From: Desulfobacca sp.
GTDB lineage: Bacteria > Desulfobacterota > Desulfobaccia > Desulfobaccales > Desulfobaccaceae
Assembly: GCA_020725545.1 (NCBI GenBank)
Contig: DYEV01000004.1
Coordinates: forward strand, 1-64,000
Reading direction: 5' to 3'
Length of the DNA stretch: 64,000 nt
Shown: positions 61,662 to 64,000 of the stretch, one piece after another
How the letters are laid out: each line of letters opens with the position of its first letter
Position numbering within the stretch: position 1 is the first letter of the stretch
Made by a program: the position numbers and the translations under genes
The notes under the pieces: model-generated
What the model saw: only the letters and a program-made list of their open reading frames with translations
Databases searched by the model: none
Told to the model about the DNA's origin: nothing

Positions 61662-62495
61662 TCACCCCCCCTGCAACCGATAGGCTAAGGGCACCTGCAC
61701 CGTCAGACTGTTTTTCTTAACCTCAGCAGGGATGGGCGGGAAGCGGCCCACCTTGTGGACCGTCTCCTGGGCCGCCTGGTCCAGGATAGTGGAGCCGGAG
61801 GAGCTGGACAGGCTGATCCCGGCGATGCTGCCATCCGCACCGATGGTAAAACGGATCACCACCGTGCCCTGTTCGTTGCGGCTCCGGGCCTGCTGCGGAT
61901 AGATTTTGTTCTTTTCCAGGAGGCTGCGCACCTTGGCCAGATACCCTTGCAGGGCTGTCCCGGCGCCAGCCCCCGAGCCGGTGCCCGAGCCTGACCCCGA
62001 ACCGGTGCCACTGCCCGTACCATAACCACTGCCGGTGCCGGTGCCCATACCAATCCCGCTGCCATGGCCATATGCCGAAGAACTGCTGCTGGTCGGGCTC
62101 GCGGTCGGTCGACTTGGTGTCGGGGCCACGATCGGCGCCGGTCGGGGCAGGGCCAATCGTTCTGGGATGGGTTCGGGCTCCGGTTGCGGTTTGACCACCG
62201 GCTTGGGTTTGGGCTTCACCTCGGGTTTGGGGGGCGGTGGTTTGGGCGGCGGTGGTTTGGGCAGTTCCTGGCTCGGCGGTGGCGGCCCGGCCTGACCACC
62301 ACCGCCGCCCTCGGGTTTCGGAGTGATGGCGGCCAGGGTAATGGCCTCCACCTGGACCACCTTTTTCTTGGGCGCCGACATCGCCGGCAGCATGAGAATG
62401 GCCCAGAGCAGCAGGGCATGGATGGTCAGGGAGATGAGCGCCGCTAACCCCCAGCTGTGCGGTATCTGGTCATGGGAGAGGCTTTTCATTAACAT
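61662..62495 (-). CDS. tonB: TonB-like energy transducer
   Basis: 277 residues (ATG at 62489 is an alternative start). One N-terminal transmembrane helix near 18-38 (LISLTIHALLLWAILMLP), a Pro/Lys segment (KPPPPKPPPPKPEVKPKPKP), a Gly/Ser/Thr dipeptide repeat at about 143-183, and the TonB C-terminal domain (KNKIYPQQARSRNEQGTVVI and SSGSTILDQAAQETVHKVGR). It spans the periplasm and couples ExbB/ExbD proton flow to outer-membrane transporters. It follows exbD by 9 bases. The Gly-rich stretch is unusually long. Confidence 0.92.
   Translation of the reverse strand: MLMKSLSHDQIPHSWGLAALISLTIHALLLWAILMLPAMSAPKKKVVQVEAITLAAITPKPEGGGGGQAGPPPPSQELPKPPPPKPPPPKPEVKPKPKPVVKPQPEPEPIPERLALPRPAPIVAPTPSRPTASPTSSSSSAYGHGSGIGMGTGTGSGYGTGSGTGSGSGSGTGSGAGAGTALQGYLAKVRSLLEKNKIYPQQARSRNEQGTVVIRFTIGADGSIAGISLSSSSGSTILDQAAQETVHKVGRFPPIPAEVKKNSLTVQVPLAYRLQGG
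61956..62082. repeat. In-frame GS/GT low-complexity repeat in tonB
   Basis: Imperfect hexanucleotide repeat (CCGGTGCC/CCCGAGCC-like) coding for alternating Gly with Ser, Thr or Ala (GSGTGSGSGSGTGSG). Such tandem coding repeats can change length by slippage. Confidence 0.7.
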
Positions 62496-62504
62496 GGCAA
62501 GCGG

Positions 62505-62900
62505 TTACGGCTGCTCTACTTCTATGCCGATACGTTCCACCTTTAAACGCTTCAAGCGGTCGATGACCTCGATGATCGTCCCGTGCCTGGTCTCTTTATC
62601 CGCGGCGATAACCGCCTGGGGCTCCTTGCCCCGGACCAGCTCGGCAAAAACGGCATTAAAATCATCCTCTTGGTGCACCCGGGTGCCGTTGATGGCGATC
62701 TTGCCGTCCCGATCGATGCTGACGATGATGACGATCTTCTCCATCTTCTCGGCTTGAGTAGCCTTGGGCAGGGCGATGGAAAAGGTGCGGGGCATCATGA
62801 CCGTGGCGGTCAGCAGAAAAATAATCAGAATGACCAGGACGATGTCCACAAAGGGCGTCATATTGATTTCGGTGATGGGACCGTGGCGATGGAGTTTCAT
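62505..62900 (-). CDS. exbD: ExbD/TolR-like proton channel component
   Basis: 131 residues, usual length. [20 protein letters not shown] has the membrane-embedded Asp19 required for proton translocation, followed by the single helix. The periplasmic domain begins near 45 with [20 protein letters not shown]. Its ATG overlaps the exbB stop by four bases. TonB and ExbB are adjacent, which makes ExbD (rather than TolR) the better name. Gene order on the strand is exbB, exbD, tonB. Confidence 0.92.
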   Translation of the reverse strand: MKLHRHGPITEINMTPFVDIVLVILIIFLLTATVMMPRTFSIALPKATQAEKMEKIVIIVSIDRDGKIAINGTRVHQEDDFNAVFAELVRGKEPQAVIAADKETRHGTIIEVIDRLKRLKVERIGIEVEQP

Positions 62901-63571
62901 CTCCTTACCCCAATTTTGGGCAGTTCCACCGGGCGAGCCGCACTGTTTTGGGTGGAGCTCAGGCTGGCCAACAGGAGGCGGCCCAGGCGCTGCGAGCGTT
63001 CCAGGATCTGGTGCAGACGGTTGTGGAAATAATTATACATGACCACCGCGGGGATGGCCACCAACAGACCCACCGCCGTCGCCACCAGGGCCTCGGCAAT
63101 CCCGGCCATGACCGCCGGGCCGCCGCCGCCTTCCTCCAGGGCCAGGTCTTTAAAGGCGTGGATGATGCCCAACACCGTGCCGAACAGGCCGATGAACGGG
63201 GCGTTGGCTCCCAGGGTCCCCAAAAAATTCAGGCCCCGGCTCAACTGCAGACCGACCCGGATGCGCTCTGCCTCCATGGCCTCGCTGGCGGAATCCTTGC
63301 CGTGCTCCACCTGCTGCAAGCCGGCCAAGAGGATCTGGGGCTCTGGGGCTTGGCAGGACTCACACCAGGAGACGGCCTGGGGCCAATCTTTATCCTCCAG
63401 GGCCGGGCGGAGGTCTCGGATAAACTGTTCATCCCGAAACCGCAGGCGGTAAAAGGTCAGGGCTTTTTCCACCATAATGATTACGGAAATAACGCTCAAT
63501 ACTATGAGAAGCCAGAGCACCCAGGTGCCGCCGCCCATGGCCATATTGAGCATGCTTCTGGTCAGATCCAT
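62897..63571 (-). CDS. exbB: ExbB/MotA/TolQ-like proton channel
   Basis: 224 residues with three transmembrane segments: about 18-37 ([20 protein letters not shown]), 118-136 and 158-180. Motifs [20 protein letters not shown] and [20 protein letters not shown] are the MotA_ExbB signature. It forms the channel pentamer with ExbD. First gene of the unit, preceded by GGGGGAAC and a weak sigma-70 promoter candidate at 63694-63721. Probably part of an iron or other ligand uptake system whose receptor is not in the window. Confidence 0.93.
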   Translation of the reverse strand: MDLTRSMLNMAMGGGTWVLWLLIVLSVISVIIMVEKALTFYRLRFRDEQFIRDLRPALEDKDWPQAVSWCESCQAPEPQILLAGLQQVEHGKDSASEAMEAERIRVGLQLSRGLNFLGTLGANAPFIGLFGTVLGIIHAFKDLALEEGGGGPAVMAGIAEALVATAVGLLVAIPAVVMYNYFHNRLHQILERSQRLGRLLLASLSSTQNSAARPVELPKIGVRR

Positions 63572-63693
63572 AGTTCCCCCAAAAATAAAGCCATGAAAGA
63601 CCGTTCAAAGATAACCGGAGCCTTCATGGCTGAAATGGTGACGAGGCAATACAGAAGCAAAAAGAACGGGAGTTCATCTCCCAAGGTATCTTT

Positions 63694-63721
63694 AATATAA
63701 TCAAAAAACCAATAAATGCAA
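63694..63721 (-). promoter_or_regulatory. Possible sigma-70 promoter for exbB-exbD-tonB
   Basis: Minus strand TTGCAT, 16 bases, TATATT. The -10 box matches 5 of 6, the -35 box only 3 of 6. About 115 bases before the exbB ATG. Confidence 0.35.
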
Positions 63722-63802
63722 GGGGCCGGCAACGAACCTTTGTGGATTGGCCGTCCGCAGGCCGCTGGCGCGCCCGTGGGGGACCAGGGAGACGATGGGC
63801 CG

Positions 63803-64000
63803 TTAGGATTTGCGGTTCCGGCGTTGGGGTTTAGGTTGAACTTCGGGTTCTTGGCAATCAAAATACGGCGCAAAGATGTCATCATCTTCTCGAGCCATGG
63901 CGTGGCCGCAGACGGCACAGATGGCCAGATGATCGTCCAGGCCGGCAATCCGCCAATCCTGGGTCTGACAGTGTAAACAACGATAAAGGTAACCAGGCAT
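63803..64000 (-). CDS. Small zinc-ribbon-like protein
   Basis: 65 residues if the ATG at the window edge is the start. Two Cys pairs, YRCLHCQ (C8, C11) and LAICAVCGHA (C28, C31), fit a small zinc ribbon, followed by an acidic stretch (REDDDIFAPYF) and a basic tail (QRRNRKS). It might be longer beyond the window. Function is unknown; small proteins of this form often bind nucleic acid or other proteins. Confidence 0.55.
   Translation of the reverse strand: MPGYLYRCLHCQTQDWRIAGLDDHLAICAVCGHAMAREDDDIFAPYFDCQEPEVQPKPQRRNRKS

Noticed and set aside
63562-63948. 128-codon minus-strand frame upstream of exbB
   Set aside because: It overlaps the zinc-ribbon gene in another frame and the exbB start region; the hydrophobic stretch has no start signal of its own.
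1-64000. CRISPR arrays, tRNA or rRNA genes, insertion-sequence transposases
   Set aside because: No regularly spaced repeats, cloverleaf sequences, rRNA-like blocks or transposase motifs were found on reading; small structured RNAs could have been missed.

Overview
The window reads as accessory chromosome of a Gram-negative environmental bacterium that builds surface polysaccharide. Two loci for exopolysaccharide (EPS) synthesis coupled to PEP-CTERM/exosortase protein sorting face each other across a central block of sorted proteins. The sorting signals are of the VPLP(A/G) type and both exosortases carry a fused EpsI domain, which fits exosortase D. Together with about 55-60% GC and a TonB/ExbBD system, this suggests Desulfobacterota (Desulfobacca/Syntrophales-like). 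That assignment is inference; no rRNA or tRNA gene was seen.

Left locus (1-23427, all minus strand). Transcription starts at a lipoprotein exporter gene and runs through an outer-membrane beta-barrel, a Wzz-type chain-length protein, a tyrosine autokinase, an ExeA-like ATPase, a short initiating sugar transferase, a DegT aminotransferase, two FemAB-like transferases, a NeuD-like acyltransferase, exosortase 1, a WbpM-type dehydratase, UDP-sugar enzymes (UDP-glucuronate epimerase, WbpA, WbpE-like, WecB), a GT4, a Wzx flippase and a broken CapK-like gene. The FemAB+DegT pair was duplicated in tandem and one DegT copy has decayed. A diverged 150-bp repeat lies at 26-175 and 14556-14705.

Centre (23482-33362). 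An orphan pyruvate-dehydrogenase-type E1 alpha/beta pair sits with a small thioredoxin-fold protein. A repeat-rich non-coding stretch follows, containing a dead coiled-coil gene. Then come five secreted proteins with a C-terminal membrane-sorting tail on alternating strands. Two of them are paralogous IdeS/C66-like cysteine proteases with Cys, His and Asp in place.

Right locus (33363-61409, plus strand). It holds a large initiating sugar transferase, a GT2, a second Wzz and autokinase, exosortase 2, an FkbM methyltransferase, complete GDP-L-fucose synthesis (manB, manC, gmd, fcl), WecB, Wzx, Wzy, further glycosyltransferases, a UDP-L-amino-sugar triad, methyltransferases, an acetyltransferase and a VanZ protein. 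It has no outer-membrane exporter, so it probably uses the one in the left locus. The window ends with tonB-exbD-exbB (minus) and a small zinc-ribbon protein.

Regulation. Four sigma-54 (-24/-12) promoters can be read directly: before the exporter gene, before two VPLP-CTERM genes, and before the right-hand Wzz gene. They share an upstream 18-bp palindrome close to TGTTCARATAAYTGAACA. At three of the four it occurs as a pair exactly 21 bp apart, and two promoters have almost identical pair-to-promoter distances. This looks like one enhancer-binding-protein regulon linking the EPS operons to their sorted proteins.
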